Positions 4,082-5,131 of a stretch of 5,131 bases of DNA are shown in pieces (position 1 is the first letter of the stretch; each line of letters starts with the position of its first letter). The stretch covers positions 1 through 5,131 of the forward strand of contig CAIVXP010000219.1 of NCBI GenBank assembly GCA_903909905.1, read 5' to 3'. The notes below the pieces were generated by a model that saw nothing but the letters and a program-made list of their open reading frames with translations, ran no database searches and was not told the DNA's origin. The position numbers were made by a program, and so were the translations under genes. Origin of the DNA: Akkermansiaceae bacterium. Its GTDB lineage: Bacteria > Verrucomicrobiota > Verrucomicrobiia > Verrucomicrobiales > Akkermansiaceae.

Positions 4082-5131
4082 ATGAGGCTCTTCGACACGC
4101 TCACCCGCACCGAACGCGAACTCCGGCCGATCGACGGCTCGACCTTCCGCTTCTACTGCTGCGGACCCACGGTTTACGGACCCGCCCACATCGGCAACTT
4201 CCGCACCTTCGTGCTTCAGGATGTCCTGCGCCGCACGCTCGAAACCGGCGGCACCCGCACGATGCATGTCCGCAACATCACCGATGTCGACGACAAGACG
4301 ATCCGTGACTCACAGAAAGCCGGACAATCGCTCACCGACTTCACCCGCGGATGGACGGAAAAATTTCACACCGATTGCAAGAAGCTCGGACTCCTGCCAC
4401 CGCATGTCGAGCCGGGTGCCGTCGATCACATTCCGCAGCAAATCGCGATGATCGAAGAGCTGGTGAAAAAAGGTCACGCCTACCTCTCCGATGATGGCTC
4501 GGTCTATTTCAACATCGCATCCTTCCCCGGCTACGGCGCGCTCTCACACCTCGAACACCGCGAACTCGAACTCGGCAAAACCCAAAACACCCGCGCCAGC
4601 TCCGACGAATACGACAAGGAAAACCTCTCGGACTTCGTTCTATGGAAAGCACGCCGACCCGAAGACGGCGTCAATTTCTGGCCATCCCCATGGGGCGACG
4701 GCCGACCCGGCTGGCACCTCGAATGCTCGGCGATGATCAAGGAATACCTCGGAGACTCATTCGACCTCCACTCGGGCGGTGTCGACCTGGTTTTCCCACA
4801 CCACGAAAACGAAATCGCCCAAAGCACCTGCTCCTGCGGCGGCAAGTTCGCGGCGCATTGGTTTCACATCACCCACCTGCTCGTCGATGGCGGCAAAATG
4901 TCGAAGTCGCTCGGCAACCTCTACACGATCGACGATCTCGAAAAACGCGGCTTCACTGCGATGGAAGTGCGCTATGTCCTGATCGGCGGTCACTACCGCA
5001 AGCAACTCAACTTCACCCTCGATTCACTGAGCGCCGCACACGAGGCGCTCGCAAAAATTGCCAAAGGCGCCCGCTCACTCGCCGCAAGAGCCGGCAGTGA
5101 AACGACACTGACTTCAGTCGACTTCGGCCCC
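4082..5131 (+). CDS. cysS: Cysteinyl-tRNA synthetase, 3' end outside window
   Basis: The first 350 codons of a class I aminoacyl-tRNA synthetase that charges tRNA-Cys with cysteine in the cytoplasm; full-length enzymes are usually about 460-500 aa. The N-terminal FYCCGPTVYGPAHIGNFRTF (24-43) contains the HIGH-class motif as HIGN (36-39). NITDVDDKTI (65-74) is typical of CysRS. GWHLECSAM (210-218), SGGVDLVFPHHENEIAQS (231-248) and KMSKS (272-276) follow in the expected order. C27, C215, H240 and E244 correspond to the E. coli zinc ligands C28, C209, H234 and E238 that select cysteine. The tRNA-binding C-terminal helices begin after about 290 and are cut by the window. ATG 4082 is chosen because family similarity begins at once (MRLFDTL); no Shine-Dalgarno is seen upstream. 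It is transcribed away from the Feo array and is probably an unrelated housekeeping gene. Confidence 0.96.
   Translation, partial: MRLFDTLTRTERELRPIDGSTFRFYCCGPTVYGPAHIGNFRTFVLQDVLRRTLETGGTRTMHVRNITDVDDKTIRDSQKAGQSLTDFTRGWTEKFHTDCKKLGLLPPHVEPGAVDHIPQQIAMIEELVKKGHAYLSDDGSVYFNIASFPGYGALSHLEHRELELGKTQNTRASSDEYDKENLSDFVLWKARRPEDGVNFWPSPWGDGRPGWHLECSAMIKEYLGDSFDLHSGGVDLVFPHHENEIAQSTCSCGGKFAAHWFHITHLLVDGGKMSKSLGNLYTIDDLEKRGFTAMEVRYVLIGGHYRKQLNFTLDSLSAAHEALAKIAKGARSLAARAGSETTLTSVDFGP

Noticed and set aside
4187..4198. HIGN instead of HIGH in CysRS as a defective active site
   Set aside because: Substitution of the last residue of the HIGH motif by Asn is common in class I synthetases, and all zinc ligands and KMSKS are intact. 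The enzyme looks normal.
3344..4267. Long open frame on the minus strand covering the amidase and the start of cysS (307 codons)
   Set aside because: It overlaps two genes with clear family motifs in other frames, and its translation is arginine/alanine-rich without recognisable motifs. It is a shadow of GC-rich coding DNA.

Overview
The window looks like chromosomal DNA from a GC-rich bacterium. The predicted CysRS and the small Zn amidase remind me most of Verrucomicrobiota (Verrucomicrobiales-like). That placement is from memory of family sequences, not a search, so treat it as moderate confidence. Several starts lack a good Shine-Dalgarno sequence.

Layout: one gene, cysS (from 4082, running off the right edge), reads rightwards. 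Everything else reads leftwards as a tightly packed array. In transcription order it holds a secreted Zn-dependent N-acetylmuramoyl-L-alanine amidase (3972-3277), a YkgJ-type CxxCxxCC protein (3267-2875), a DtxR-family regulator with an extra C-terminal FeoA domain (2816-1851), a FeoB GTPase-domain protein (1854-1048), and a separate FeoB membrane-core protein (1028 to beyond the left edge). Gaps inside the array are 9 nt, 58 nt, a 4-nt ATGA overlap and 19 nt. The two transcription directions diverge from a region of about 110 bp (3973-4081) that contains a perfect palindrome and a possible hairpin in the cysS leader. No stretch of more than 300 bases lacks a gene.

How the genes fit together: the last three leftward genes form a ferrous-iron uptake (Feo) module. 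The metal-dependent repressor and FeoA are one polypeptide, and this is translationally coupled to the FeoB G domain. The FeoB permease is its own reading frame, so the usual FeoA-FeoB pair is redistributed as regulator+FeoA / GTPase / permease. The upstream YkgJ-like protein has eight cysteines and may bind Fe or Zn, which suits the context. The amidase is a cell-wall enzyme with no obvious functional link.

Most notable observations: (1) FeoB is split at the boundary between the cytoplasmic and membrane parts, with a perfect 12-bp AT palindrome in the 19-nt junction. (2) A three-codon reading frame, ATG-ATC-TGA, sits behind a strong GGAGG immediately upstream of, and in frame with, the dtxR-feoA start. 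(3) The regulator carries what appear to be two SH3/FeoA-like modules. No tRNA, rRNA, CRISPR array or mobile element was seen.
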